Origin: Flavobacterium dankookense
GTDB taxonomy: Bacteria; Bacteroidota; Bacteroidia; Flavobacteriales; Flavobacteriaceae
Reading direction: 5' to 3'
Length of the DNA: 64,000 nucleotides
Assembly: GCF_004362665.1 (NCBI RefSeq)
Contig: NZ_SNXR01000014.1
Location: forward strand, 62,001-126,000
The notes under the pieces were generated by a model. The model was not told the DNA's origin, ran no database searches, and was given only the letters and a program-made list of their open reading frames with translations. Shown here piece by piece: positions 43,708-53,624 of this stretch; within the stretch, counting starts at the first letter, position 1, and each line of letters starts with the position of its first letter. Position numbers and translations under genes: made by a program.

Positions 43708-43747
43708 TTTTTTTTTGTAAGATTAATTTTTCTTGTAATTTAGTTGC

Positions 43748-45778
43748 ATGAAAATCTTACAATTCCCATTAGCTAAAATTTCTTTTGGATTCATTTTAGG
43801 CATTTTACTTTTTCCGATGCTGAAAATAGAGCCAAAAAATAGTTTTATAATTCTATTTATTGGATTATTTGTTTTACTTGGTCTGCAGTTAATCAAGAAA
43901 TATACTGCTGCATTCAAAACCTTGTTTGGTGTTTTTACATTTATGACGTCAATTAGTTTAGGAGTAACAACAGCTACAATTCACAAACAAACTTTCAATC
44001 CGAAACATTATATTCATCAATCTTCTGACGAAAATCAAAACTTAAATTACATAGTTTTACTTGATGAAAAACTCAAGAATACTAAAAAGAACTACCGATA
44101 CATTGTCAAAATAAAAACAATTCAAAACCAAGAAAGTTTTGGAAAACTGATTGTTAACTTTCCAATTGAAAGCAATTTCAAACCAATGAAAATTGGAGAT
44201 ATTCTATCACTAAATGGTTCGTTTTACGGCAATAAATCTCCGTTTAACCCAAATCAATTTGACTACGGGAAATACTTAGAAAATCAAGAAATCTATGGTC
44301 AAATTTATGCCAAAAATGAATCGGTAGAACTAGTAGGTTATGAAAATTCCATTTGGATATTTTTCTCCAATTATCGAGAAAAAATCATTGATGTTTTTCA
44401 GAAATCGAACTTGGGCAAAGAAGAATTAACCGTTTTTATTGCCTTACTCCTTGGACAACAACAAGATATTTCTCCTGAAATTTTGAAAGATTATCAGTTT
44501 GCTGGTGCCGTTCATATTTTATCGGTATCCGGTTTACATGTTGGATTAATTTTAGGATTCATAAATTTTATTTTACGTTACATTCCAAATTCTATAAAAG
44601 GAAAAACAACAAAACTATTAATTATCATTCTTTCGTTATGGTCGTTTGCAATTATAGCGGGATTATCACCATCTGTTGTTCGTTCTGTAACCATGTTTTC
44701 GTTTTTAGCTATTGGAACAAATTTGCGAAGAACAGTTAACATCTACCATACTTTACTGGTTTCGATGTTTTTAATTTTATTGATAAAACCATCGTTCCTC
44801 TTTGATGTAGGTTTTCAATTAAGCTATCTTGCTTTGTTTTTTATCGTTTGGGTTGATCCGCTTTATGACAAAATTTGGATGCCAAAAAACAGTCTTGTTA
44901 ACTACTTTTGGAAAATCATTTGCATGTCGACATCAGCGCAGATTGGCGCAATGCCGTTGAGTATTTTCTATTTTCATCAGTTTCCAGGATTGTTTTTCTT
45001 GACGAATATTTTAATCATTCCATTATTAAGCGTTGTAATGGCAATTGGTGTTTTTTCATTGCTATTTGCTTGTTTTGGATTTGTCCCAATGCTAATTATA
45101 AAACCGTTAGAATGGTCAATTTGGTTGCTAAATGCAATAATTCATTGGGTTGCCTCATTTGAAAGTTTTGTGATTAAGAACATTTCGTTTTCTGAACCAA
45201 TGCTTTGGATTTCGTATTTTGTTATACTTTCATGGATTTTATGGTTTAAGAAATCAACTTTCACAAGATTATTATTTGGTCTTTTGAGTATAGTTCTATT
45301 ACAGTTTGCTTTTATTTATCAAAAAAAGGAAACACAAATAGCAAATGAAGCTATTGTTTTTAACTCCAAAAAAAATACTATCCTAACTGAAAGAATTGGC
45401 GAGAATGTGACTATTTATTCGAATGATAGCATTCTTGAAAGTGTGACAAAAAATAGTGCTATCCAATCCTATTTAGTTGGTAATTTTTGTAAAATAAAAG
45501 AAAAGAAAACGATAGAAAATCTTCTTTACATTAATAATAAAAAGGTTTTACTTCTTGATAGTTCTTCGATTTATACTCCAAATATTAAACCAGACATCTT
45601 GGTTATTACGCAATCACCAAAAATTAATTTAAACCGATTATTACAAACTCACAAACCTAAAGTTATAGTAGCTGATGGATCAAATTTTAAAAGTTACAGT
45701 AAACTTTGGGAAGCAACTTGTAGAAAAGAAAAAATCCTTTTTCACAACACGCATGAAAAAGGATTTTATAAATTTTAG
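43748..45778 (+). CDS. comEC: ComEC/Rec2-family membrane channel protein, reduced C-terminus
   Basis: This 676-residue protein of the DNA-uptake channel family has an N-terminal DUF4131 region with membrane helices (about 1-200), and the competence domain from about 225 with HILSVSGLHVGLILGF, AGLSPSVVRSVTMF and SYLALFFIVWVDPLYDK. The C-terminal 140 residues would normally be a metallo-beta-lactamase-like nuclease domain, but no HxHxDH motif is present, so nuclease function is unlikely. This reduced form is seen in Bacteroidota. The 14-base stem of a hairpin covers the last codons. A -7-like TAATTTAG ends 4 bases before the ATG, suggesting an almost leaderless message. Confidence 0.88.
   Translation: MKILQFPLAKISFGFILGILLFPMLKIEPKNSFIILFIGLFVLLGLQLIKKYTAAFKTLFGVFTFMTSISLGVTTATIHKQTFNPKHYIHQSSDENQNLNYIVLLDEKLKNTKKNYRYIVKIKTIQNQESFGKLIVNFPIESNFKPMKIGDILSLNGSFYGNKSPFNPNQFDYGKYLENQEIYGQIYAKNESVELVGYENSIWIFFSNYREKIIDVFQKSNLGKEELTVFIALLLGQQQDISPEILKDYQFAGAVHILSVSGLHVGLILGFINFILRYIPNSIKGKTTKLLIIILSLWSFAIIAGLSPSVVRSVTMFSFLAIGTNLRRTVNIYHTLLVSMFLILLIKPSFLFDVGFQLSYLALFFIVWVDPLYDKIWMPKNSLVNYFWKIICMSTSAQIGAMPLSIFYFHQFPGLFFLTNILIIPLLSVVMAIGVFSLLFACFGFVPMLIIKPLEWSIWLLNAIIHWVASFESFVIKNISFSEPMLWISYFVILSWILWFKKSTFTRLLFGLLSIVLLQFAFIYQKKETQIANEAIVFNSKKNTILTERIGENVTIYSNDSILESVTKNSAIQSYLVGNFCKIKEKKTIENLLYINNKKVLLLDSSSIYTPNIKPDILVITQSPKINLNRLLQTHKPKVIVADGSNFKSYSKLWEATCRKEKILFHNTHEKGFYKF
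45731..45767 (+). terminator. Hairpin within the last codons of comEC
   Basis: AAAATCCTTTTTCA (45731-45744) pairs with TGAAAAAGGATTTT (45754-45767), 14 perfect pairs and a 9-base loop. It lies 9 bases before the stop codon and is followed by an AT-rich tail without a strong T-run. It probably acts as terminator or 3' stabiliser. Confidence 0.65.
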
Positions 45779-45825
45779 TTTTCAAAGCTTTTCCTCCAGA
45801 AAAAAACTCAAACTGAAGAATTGAA

Positions 45826-46293
45826 TTAAGACTTTTTGTTAGCTAATATTTTATCAGCGCCAGCTAACCAAGCACTTGGACCACCTGCAACATATCCTGT
45901 ACTTCCAAGTTGTTCAAAATTTAATTTTCCATCTTTTTTAGTTACATTGGCAAACCAAACGGTTGGATAACCACGAACCGCAAAAAGCTGTTGCAACTCC
46001 ATATTTTGTTTTTTAATCTCTGGAGTTTGCGCTGTTCTTCTTGGAAAATCGAGCTCAACAAGAACAACATTTTCTTTAGCCCATTTAGCAAATTCAGGTG
46101 TTTTTAAAACTTCTTTTTGAAGACGAATACACCATCCACACCAATCACTGCCTGTAAAAAACATCAGCATTGGTTTTTTAGATTTTTTAGAAACTTCCAT
46201 CGCTTTGTTAACATCGGTTTCCCATGTCAACTCTTGTGCTTGTATTGTAAACGAACCTAAAACTAAGAATAACGTTAAGAATATTTTTTTCAT
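45826..46293 (-). CDS. Periplasmic thioredoxin-like protein
   Basis: This 155-residue thioredoxin-fold protein has a signal peptide (MKKIFLTLFLVLGSFTIQAQ) and the active site FTGSDWCGWCIRLQKEV. The cis-Pro is in VRGYPTVWFA. The DWCGWC form with an extended loop (DFPRRTAQTPEIKKQ) is characteristic of thioredoxin-like proteins of the DUF255/DsbD-C group in Bacteroidota. It is likely a disulfide reductase or chaperone. It lies 53 bases after the last POT transporter gene but has its own perfect -7 element, so it is not simply the end of that operon. Confidence 0.88.
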   Translation of the reverse strand: MKKIFLTLFLVLGSFTIQAQELTWETDVNKAMEVSKKSKKPMLMFFTGSDWCGWCIRLQKEVLKTPEFAKWAKENVVLVELDFPRRTAQTPEIKKQNMELQQLFAVRGYPTVWFANVTKKDGKLNFEQLGSTGYVAGGPSAWLAGADKILANKKS

Positions 46294-46310
46294 TGTGAAT
46301 AATTTTTTTT

Positions 46311-46318
46311 CAAATATA
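46311..46318 (-). promoter_or_regulatory. -7 promoter element for the thioredoxin-like gene
   Basis: TATATTTG on the minus strand, exact match, 17 bases upstream of the ATG. Confidence 0.6.
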
Positions 46319-46346
46319 ACAAAAAGAATGCCAAAATAATTGTCGG

Positions 46347-47858
46347 TTATCTTACATCTTGCATCAATTTTTTAACTAATGGCGAAATTATAATTAGTAC
46401 AACACCCGCAATTAAAGCATAAATAGCCAATTGTTGATATCCATCAGCATAGGTATTTAATTTTTCTAAATTAGTAGCATTTTCAGAAGCTTCGGCAATA
46501 TTTGCACCTAGCAATCCAGCGAAATATTGACCATAAGCACTCGCTAAAAACCACATTCCCATGATAACGGCTTGTGTTTTTTGTGGTGAAAGTTTTGTCA
46601 TCGCTGACATCCCAATTGGCGACAGACAAAGCTCTCCAAATGTGATAATAAACCATCCGAAAGTAAATAAATCAAGGGAAGTTTTACCATCTGCACCAGC
46701 AAAAAATTTGGTGTAATAAAACACCCAAAAACCACCCGCTAAAAATAAGAAACCTAATCCAAATTTCACTACAGTATTGGGTTCGATTTTTCTTTTTGCC
46801 ATCCAAATCCAAACCATTCCAACTAAAGCGGCAAAAGCCACAACAAAAACAGAATTTGCTGAGTTGTTAACTCCATTAGGATCCAGTTGTAACCCTAAAA
46901 CTTCTTTATTTAGATTTTCCGCAGCGAAATCACTTAACGAACCGCCACTTTGCTCAAAAAATGCCCAAAAGATAATTGAGAAAAGCATAAAAATTACAGC
47001 TGCAATTAATTTTTTATTTTCAGAATAAGAAAAGTTTTTCATCTCATAAGCCAAATACAACAAAGAAACTGGCCCAATTATGTACATAAAATAATCAGTA
47101 TACCTTGTATTTGAAACCATTACAATTATTAATGGAATTATCAATAAAGAACCCAAATAGATCAATGTTTCATATAAAACTCTTTTCTTTTTATCAATAT
47201 TTAAAAGTGGCGACAATCCAATTTCTCCTAAACTCTTTTGAGTTTGAGTGAAAGTCAACAAACTAATAACCATTACAATTGAAGCCAAACCAAAAGCTAC
47301 ATTCCATTCAAGTCCTTCTGCAATTTGAGATGCAAATAGTTCTCTTTTTCCTATTGCTATACAAAAATAACCTCCTAAAATCGCCCCAAGATTAACACCT
47401 GCATAAAACAATGAAAAACCAGCATCAGTTCTTTGGTCACCATCTTTATACAACATACCTACCATAGAAGAAATGTTAGGCTTAAAAAAACCAGTTCCAA
47501 CAATAGTAAAACTAACACCTAAAAAAAAGTACTCTTTAGGATCAATTGCTAAAATTATACTACCAACTATCATTAATAATCCACCCCAGAATAAAGATTT
47601 TCTAAAACCAAATATTTTATCAGCAAATAATCCACCTATAAACGTAAATGCATAAACCCATGCTTGAGTTGCTCCAAATTGTAAATTGGCAACTTCTTTA
47701 TTCATCAATAACTCATTAACCATGAAGAAGTACAACATGCCGCGCATTCCATAAAAACAAAAACGTTCCCACATTTCGGAGAAGAATAAATACCAAAGTT
47801 GTTTTGGATATTTTCCTTTAAAATCTTGAATTTGGTTGATAGTTAGATTTTTTTCCAT
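46347..47858 (-). CDS. POT-family proton-coupled peptide transporter (third of three)
   Basis: This 503-residue major facilitator of the POT/PTR family has the ExxER proton-coupling motif in helix 1 (EMWERFCFYGMRGMLYFF), the PTR2 signature GTGFFKPNISSMVG, and GVNLGAILGGYFC. About 14 helices fit. It imports di- and tripeptides with protons. It starts 2 bases after the stop of the second transporter, so the two are translationally linked. It is distinct in sequence from both neighbours, so this is not a recent tandem duplication. Confidence 0.93.
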   Translation of the reverse strand: MEKNLTINQIQDFKGKYPKQLWYLFFSEMWERFCFYGMRGMLYFFMVNELLMNKEVANLQFGATQAWVYAFTFIGGLFADKIFGFRKSLFWGGLLMIVGSIILAIDPKEYFFLGVSFTIVGTGFFKPNISSMVGMLYKDGDQRTDAGFSLFYAGVNLGAILGGYFCIAIGKRELFASQIAEGLEWNVAFGLASIVMVISLLTFTQTQKSLGEIGLSPLLNIDKKKRVLYETLIYLGSLLIIPLIIVMVSNTRYTDYFMYIIGPVSLLYLAYEMKNFSYSENKKLIAAVIFMLFSIIFWAFFEQSGGSLSDFAAENLNKEVLGLQLDPNGVNNSANSVFVVAFAALVGMVWIWMAKRKIEPNTVVKFGLGFLFLAGGFWVFYYTKFFAGADGKTSLDLFTFGWFIITFGELCLSPIGMSAMTKLSPQKTQAVIMGMWFLASAYGQYFAGLLGANIAEASENATNLEKLNTYADGYQQLAIYALIAGVVLIIISPLVKKLMQDVR

Positions 47859-47860
47859 AC

Positions 47861-49519
47861 TTAATTAATTCCGTGGTCTTTCATTACTTTGTTTAGATTT
47901 TTCACTAAAGCAAACATTAATAGTGTTGCAAACATTAATAGTCCGAAGTTTACCCAAAAGAAATTAGCTTTGTCATCATATTGATCCCACATACTTGCTA
48001 AAACTCCTGATAATTTATTTCCGATGGAAGTTGATAAAAACCATCCGCCCATCATTAAAGCTGTGATGTTTTTTGGTGATAATTTAGAAACAATTGACAA
48101 TCCCATCGGACTTAAAAATAACTCTCCAATAGTGATAATTCCATAATTGGCAACCAACCACCAAACCGATACTTTCTCGGTTCCATTGTTTCCAATATGA
48201 ACTGCTGCAACCATCACTAAAACCGATAAAGCGGAAATTAATAATCCGAAAGCAATTTTTGTTGGTGTTGATGGCTCTTTTTTTCTGCTTCGCAAATAAG
48301 TGAAAAATGCAACAATTAAAGGTGTCAAAATGATAACCCAACCTGGATTTATTGATTGACTTAAATTGGTTGCCCAAAGTGATACTTTTGAACCTTCATT
48401 TGGTTTATTCTCTTCGGCAACATTTCTAAAATATACTGGATAATTTACTTCTTTTTTTACCACTCCGTTTTCTTTTTGCAATCGGAAACTAGAGTCATAT
48501 AATTCAGTTGAATCTTTTTTGAATTCAACATCTTTGGATAACTTTAAACTACTAAAAACGGTTTGTGTTGTTCCTGTAATTTCTCTATCAGTATATCGAT
48601 CTGCCCATGTTGTTAACGCTGAACCATTAAGTTTAAAAACTGCCCAAAATAATATTACAACCGCAAAAATAGAAAGTAAAGCTCCTATTTGTCTTTTCTC
48701 ATCAACTTTAGCTTTGAAATACAAGCTTCCATAAAAATAAATTACCGGAATACAGGCAAATATAAACGCATCAGTACTATCCGAGCCGAAAATAGCGCTA
48801 TCTAAATTTACATCCGATTGAACACCTTTTATCAACCAACCAATAATTCCAAAAACTACCGATGGAACAAGGATATACAAAACAATTTTATAAAATGGCA
48901 TATCGCCTTCTTGAATTCCTTTCTTTTCGGTTTTGTCGCCATAGTGTTTTGTTCCTAAAAGGAATACAATTACACCGATAAACATTCCAACTCCAGCTGC
49001 CATAAACGCATATTGCCAACCTAAAAGGATTTGCAAAGCTGCACCAAAGAAGTTACAAATGAAAGCTCCAACATTAATTCCCATGTAGAAAATATTGTAT
49101 CCTTCATCTTTCTTTTCCTTGTATTGCTCATCGTTATAAAAATTTCCTAAAAGCGTAGAAATATTTGGTTTGAAAAATCCGTTACCGACAATTACCAATG
49201 TCATGGCAATGTAAAGCATCACGATATCATGAATTCCCATCATAAAATAACCTGCACCCATCATTATTCCACCAAGAACGATTGATTTTTTGTAACCTAA
49301 ATATCTATCGGCAACTAATCCACCAACGAATGGCGTTAAAAATACCAAAGCGATGAAAGTTCCATACAAATCGGACGCTTCTTTCTCCGTCATCGCGAAT
49401 CCTGCTTCTACATCTTTTAGATATAACGTAAAAATTCCAATCATTAAGTAGTAACCAAAACGCTCCCACATTTCGGATAAAAATAAATAAGGCAATGCTT
49501 TAGGATGACTTTTCCACAT
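47861..49519 (-). CDS. POT-family peptide transporter (second of three) with large loop insert
   Basis: This 552-residue POT transporter has the ExxER motif (EMWERFGYYLMIGIFTLYL), though the following YGMR is replaced by YLMI. GNGFFKPNISTLLGN and MGINVGAFICNFFG are intact. A hydrophilic insertion of about 75 residues (around residues 300-385, DREITGTTQTVFSSLKLSKD) lies between membrane helices and is missing in the other two. It may shape substrate choice or interact with another protein. It is preceded by a terminator hairpin and followed after 2 bases by the third transporter. Confidence 0.93.
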   Translation of the reverse strand: MWKSHPKALPYLFLSEMWERFGYYLMIGIFTLYLKDVEAGFAMTEKEASDLYGTFIALVFLTPFVGGLVADRYLGYKKSIVLGGIMMGAGYFMMGIHDIVMLYIAMTLVIVGNGFFKPNISTLLGNFYNDEQYKEKKDEGYNIFYMGINVGAFICNFFGAALQILLGWQYAFMAAGVGMFIGVIVFLLGTKHYGDKTEKKGIQEGDMPFYKIVLYILVPSVVFGIIGWLIKGVQSDVNLDSAIFGSDSTDAFIFACIPVIYFYGSLYFKAKVDEKRQIGALLSIFAVVILFWAVFKLNGSALTTWADRYTDREITGTTQTVFSSLKLSKDVEFKKDSTELYDSSFRLQKENGVVKKEVNYPVYFRNVAEENKPNEGSKVSLWATNLSQSINPGWVIILTPLIVAFFTYLRSRKKEPSTPTKIAFGLLISALSVLVMVAAVHIGNNGTEKVSVWWLVANYGIITIGELFLSPMGLSIVSKLSPKNITALMMGGWFLSTSIGNKLSGVLASMWDQYDDKANFFWVNFGLLMFATLLMFALVKNLNKVMKDHGIN

Positions 49520-49540
49520 AATTTATTGATTTAAAAAAAC

Positions 49541-49567
49541 AAACCTACAAGTGTTTCTTGTAGGTTT
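49541..49567 (-). terminator. Terminator between the first and second POT genes
   Basis: CTTGTAGGTTT/AAACCTACAAG arms (49557-49567 with 49541-49551), 5-base loop, with a run of seven T on the minus strand. It should limit read-through from the peptidase-transporter message. Confidence 0.9.
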
Positions 49568-49596
49568 GAAAGATATAAAATTATTTTTAAAAATGA

Positions 49597-51288
49597 TTAG
49601 CGAACGCCATGCATCATTTTTTTGATAACTGGTGTTAATAAGAATAATATAACCGATGCAATTCCACAAAGCACAACAAACACCATGAAAAATTCATATA
49701 AATTAGTAATTTCAAATCCTGCAAATGAAGGATAATGATCGCTGATTTGATTATCCGCTAATAATTTAACTTGCTCTGCAGTTGGCGTAATTGATTTGTC
49801 TAAAACGCCTTGTAAGTCAATTCCAAGTTCATTAGCTTTTTTAAATTTGTCACCTGTTGCAGGTAATATTGAACCTAAAGTTCCAGACAAAGCATATCCT
49901 GCTGCACTCGAAATAAAGAAAACACCATAAGCCAATGATGCGAAACGTTTAGGAGCTAATTTACCAACTAATGATAATCCGATTGGTGATAAACATAACT
50001 CAGCAAATGTTTGAATTAAATATAATAAAATCAACCATTTAATAGCTAACAAACCTGAGTTGCCTAAATCTTTTACGTTATTAGCAATGATAAAATAACT
50101 TACTGCAATTAACAATAAACCGATTGATTGTTTTACTGTAGAAAGTGGTTCTCTATTTTTAGCTCTTAATTTATCCCAAAGAACACTGAAAGGAAATGCA
50201 AAAATCACCACAAACAATCCGTTAAAAATTTGAACCATCGATGGTGGCATATTCCAACCAAACATATTTCTGTCAGTTTGATTATCAGCAATAAAAGTTA
50301 AAGACGAACCTGCTTGTTCAAAAGCTGCCCAAAAGAAAATAATGAAAAATGACATGATGTAAATTACCCAAATGCGTTGCGTTTCTACTTTTGTCAAAGT
50401 GCTATCTAATAATATTAGTGTTGCAAGAGAAACTCCACTTGCATAAATAAATGGGTAAATATATATTTTAACCACATTTTCGCCTTCTGTAAAATAATTA
50501 AAAATAAAGAATACAACCGCAAATACTGCAAGCGCAGTGATGATAGATTTCATAGAAAACTCTGCTTTTTGCGATTCACCTTCTTCATAATCGCCAGCAT
50601 CATTTCCTGATGGAACGCCACCAATTGCTTTACCTTCCGGTGTCACAACATATTTATTTTTTAAGAAAAAGAAAATAGCCGTTCCAATAATCATTGCGAT
50701 TGACGCTGCCAAAAATCCCCATTTGAAAGCATGAATATCTCTAATTCCACCTGGATCTTTTACATCTCCAATAAGTGGACAGATAAACTGACCTAAAAAT
50801 GCTCCAATATTAATTCCCATGTAGAAAATTGTAAAAGCGGTATCCAATTTAGATTTCTCTTGTTTTGGATATAAACTTCCAACCATTGATGAAATATTTG
50901 GTTTAAAAAATCCATTACCAAAAACAATGATTCCTAATGCTGTCCACATTAATGTATTAGCTAAACCAAGATTAGTACTAAAAACACTTGCGCTAAAAAA
51001 CAACATCAATTGTCCAATTGCCATCATTGCTCCACCAAGCATGATACAATTTCTATTTCCAAAGAAACGGTCAGAAATAAATCCTCCAAGCATTGGCGTT
51101 AAATAACAAAGACCAAGAAATCCACCATAAATTATTGATGCTTCTTCTTCTTTCATCATCAACGAATTCACCATAAACAAGGTTAAGATTGCTCGCATTC
51201 CGTAGAAATTGAACCTTTCCCACATTTCGGTTCCGAATAGTACCCAAAGTCCTTTTGGATGTCCTGTCTTTACTGTAGTTTCACTCAT
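49597..51288 (-). CDS. POT-family peptide transporter (first of three)
   Basis: This 563-residue POT transporter has EMWERFNFYGMRAILTLFM with the ExxER motif, GNGFFKPNISSMVGSLYP and GINIGAFLGQFICPLIG. A cytosolic-loop segment (GGVPSGNDAGDYEEGESQ, about residues 220-240) and a soluble segment near 495-525 separate the helices. It lies 24 bases after the dipeptidyl peptidase gene, the most direct partner for its products, and is followed by a terminator. Confidence 0.94.
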   Translation of the reverse strand: MSETTVKTGHPKGLWVLFGTEMWERFNFYGMRAILTLFMVNSLMMKEEEASIIYGGFLGLCYLTPMLGGFISDRFFGNRNCIMLGGAMMAIGQLMLFFSASVFSTNLGLANTLMWTALGIIVFGNGFFKPNISSMVGSLYPKQEKSKLDTAFTIFYMGINIGAFLGQFICPLIGDVKDPGGIRDIHAFKWGFLAASIAMIIGTAIFFFLKNKYVVTPEGKAIGGVPSGNDAGDYEEGESQKAEFSMKSIITALAVFAVVFFIFNYFTEGENVVKIYIYPFIYASGVSLATLILLDSTLTKVETQRIWVIYIMSFFIIFFWAAFEQAGSSLTFIADNQTDRNMFGWNMPPSMVQIFNGLFVVIFAFPFSVLWDKLRAKNREPLSTVKQSIGLLLIAVSYFIIANNVKDLGNSGLLAIKWLILLYLIQTFAELCLSPIGLSLVGKLAPKRFASLAYGVFFISSAAGYALSGTLGSILPATGDKFKKANELGIDLQGVLDKSITPTAEQVKLLADNQISDHYPSFAGFEITNLYEFFMVFVVLCGIASVILFLLTPVIKKMMHGVR

Positions 51289-51312
51289 AATATTGGTTTT
51301 TGGTTTAGTTGA

Positions 51313-53481
51313 TTATAATTTTTCTTTAATATAATTTGTCATCTTATTGTATAACTGAATTCGGGTGTAACCGCCATAAATCCCGTGGTTTTTATCAGGA
51401 TAAATTGCCCAATCAAATTGCTTATTGGCTTGAACTAATGCTTCAATCATTTGCATTGAATTTTGAACATGCACATTATCATCGGCTGTTCCATGAATTA
51501 ATAAAAAGTTTCCTTTTAATTTACTCACATGATTGATAGGCGAATTATCATCATATCCACTAGCATTCTCTTGTGGCGTTGTCATGTATCTTTCGGTATA
51601 AATGCTATCATAAAATCTCCAATTAGTTACTGGAGCAACAGCAATTGCCATTTTGAAAACATCAGCACCTTTGAACAAACAGTTGCTCGACATAAATCCA
51701 CCATACGACCAGCCAAATATACCAATTCTAGTTTTATCAACATACGAATAATTACCAATAACTTTTGCAGCATCAATTTGGTCTTCTACTTCATATTTGC
51801 CTAGCTCTTTTTGAGTACATTTTTTGAAAGCTGCACCTTTATAACCTGTTCCACGTCCATCAACACATACAATTATATAACCTTGCTGCGACAACATCAT
51901 AAACCACATATCATTAGTATCTAACCAATTGTTAGCCACTTCTTGCGAACCTGGTCCAGAATATTGATACATAAAAACTGGATATTTTTTAGTGGCATCA
52001 AAATCTTTTGGTTTAATCATCCAAGCGTTTAGTTTGTGTCCTTTTTCTGTTGTTAGTTCAAAAAACTCTTTGGTTGGTAAATTATATTTTTTTAATTTAT
52101 CAGCCAAAGCGTTATTATTCACAATTTCTTGAACCTGTTTTCCATCTTTAGCGTTGTTTAAAGTATATGTCGTTGGAACACTTACGCTAGAATACGAATT
52201 GATAAACAATGAAAAATCTGGACTAAATGTTGCAACATTTGTTCCTGTTTGCGACGACAATCTAACTTTCTTTTTCCCGTCTAAACTAATTTTGTACACA
52301 TCTCGTACTGTAGAACCATTTTCAACCGATTGATAGAAAACTGTTTTTGTTTTTTCATCAAAACCATAATAAGAAGTCACTTCCCAATTTCCTTTGGTTA
52401 CTTGATTTTTTAATTTTCCGTTTTTGTCATACAAATAAATATGATTGAAACCGTCTTTTTCAGAAGTCCAAATAAAACTATTGTCTTTTAAAAAAGTTAA
52501 ATTATCAGTAACATCAACATATGCTTTATCTTTTTCATTCAAAACAACTTTAGCAATAGCAGTAGTAGCATCAACAAAAATCAAATCTAAATTGTCTTGA
52601 TGACGGTTTAAAACTTGAGCAGAAACAATGTTAGCATCATTTGTCCATTTCAATCTGGCAATGTAAAAATCATTGTAATTGCTAAGATTTACTGTTTTGG
52701 CAACTTTTGACGTTACATCAAATAGATGCAAAGAAACTACTGCATTTTTCTCACCAGCTTTTGGATATTTAAATGTTTGCGATGTTGGATACAACTCTTT
52801 TTGATACATATCCATAGAAAACTGTGGCACTTCGGTTTCATCAAAACGAATGTAAGCTAACTTTTTACTATCTGAACTCCAATCAAAAGCGCGAACAAAA
52901 GCGAATTCTTCTTCATAAACCCAATCCGTAATTCCGTTGATGATGGCGTTTTTCTTTCCATCAGTTGTTATTGGTGTAGTGTTTTTTGTAGCTATATCAT
53001 AAACAAAAAGATTGTTTTCTTTGGCGAAAGCAATCTTTGTTCCATCTGGAGAAAATGTTGGTTCTTGTACGTTTTCTAAAACCTTAGTCAGATTTTTAGA
53101 ATTCAAATTGTATAGATAATAATTTGCAGTGAAGGAATGACGAAAAATTGGGTTGGAATTATTAGCAATTAAAATTTGCTTTTCATCATTGCTAAAAGTA
53201 TAACTATCAATTCCATCGGCTAAATCAGTATGCGATTTAGTATCTAATAATGTAGCAACTTTTTTTAGCGTAGCAAAATCATACAAGTCAATTTGCTGAC
53301 TTCTCGAAGTTCTATCAGAGTTTAGAACTGTATATTGATTTGTGTTTTTCATGGACTGTAAAGCATCCATTCCTTTGGCTCGAAACTCACCTCTATAAAT
53401 TTCTTCTACCGTAATTTTTTGTTGTGCTGTTGCCGAGAAAAGAGTTGCAACAAAGAGAACCATCAGTTGTATTGACTTCAT
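51313..53481 (-). CDS. Dipeptidyl peptidase IV-type S9 peptidase
   Basis: This 722-residue exported serine peptidase removes dipeptides, typically X-Pro, from peptide N-termini. A signal peptide (MKSIQLMVLFVATLFSATAQ) precedes an eight-bladed propeller (about 60-460) with the Glu motif DWVYEEEFAFVRAFDW that binds the free amino end. The alpha/beta-hydrolase domain has the triad Ser592 (GWSYGG), Asp667 (HGTADDNVH) and His699 (DKNHGIYGG). With three POT transporters downstream it forms a periplasmic digestion and uptake locus. Confidence 0.96.
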   Translation of the reverse strand: MKSIQLMVLFVATLFSATAQQKITVEEIYRGEFRAKGMDALQSMKNTNQYTVLNSDRTSRSQQIDLYDFATLKKVATLLDTKSHTDLADGIDSYTFSNDEKQILIANNSNPIFRHSFTANYYLYNLNSKNLTKVLENVQEPTFSPDGTKIAFAKENNLFVYDIATKNTTPITTDGKKNAIINGITDWVYEEEFAFVRAFDWSSDSKKLAYIRFDETEVPQFSMDMYQKELYPTSQTFKYPKAGEKNAVVSLHLFDVTSKVAKTVNLSNYNDFYIARLKWTNDANIVSAQVLNRHQDNLDLIFVDATTAIAKVVLNEKDKAYVDVTDNLTFLKDNSFIWTSEKDGFNHIYLYDKNGKLKNQVTKGNWEVTSYYGFDEKTKTVFYQSVENGSTVRDVYKISLDGKKKVRLSSQTGTNVATFSPDFSLFINSYSSVSVPTTYTLNNAKDGKQVQEIVNNNALADKLKKYNLPTKEFFELTTEKGHKLNAWMIKPKDFDATKKYPVFMYQYSGPGSQEVANNWLDTNDMWFMMLSQQGYIIVCVDGRGTGYKGAAFKKCTQKELGKYEVEDQIDAAKVIGNYSYVDKTRIGIFGWSYGGFMSSNCLFKGADVFKMAIAVAPVTNWRFYDSIYTERYMTTPQENASGYDDNSPINHVSKLKGNFLLIHGTADDNVHVQNSMQMIEALVQANKQFDWAIYPDKNHGIYGGYTRIQLYNKMTNYIKEKL

Positions 53482-53624
53482 GTATTTTGTGTATTTTAAA
53501 AAACCGTCAATTTTAGTGAAATTTTTATAAATATGAGCACTATTTTATGTTAAAAACGCTTTTACAAAATTAACATGTCTCAAGTAATAGTATAATTAAA
53601 TGCCTTTAGAACTGTTTTATCATA

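Noticed and set aside
46347..51288. Recent tandem duplication of POT genes
   Set aside because: The three proteins differ throughout, in loops and motifs, so they are ancient paralogues and not a fresh amplification.
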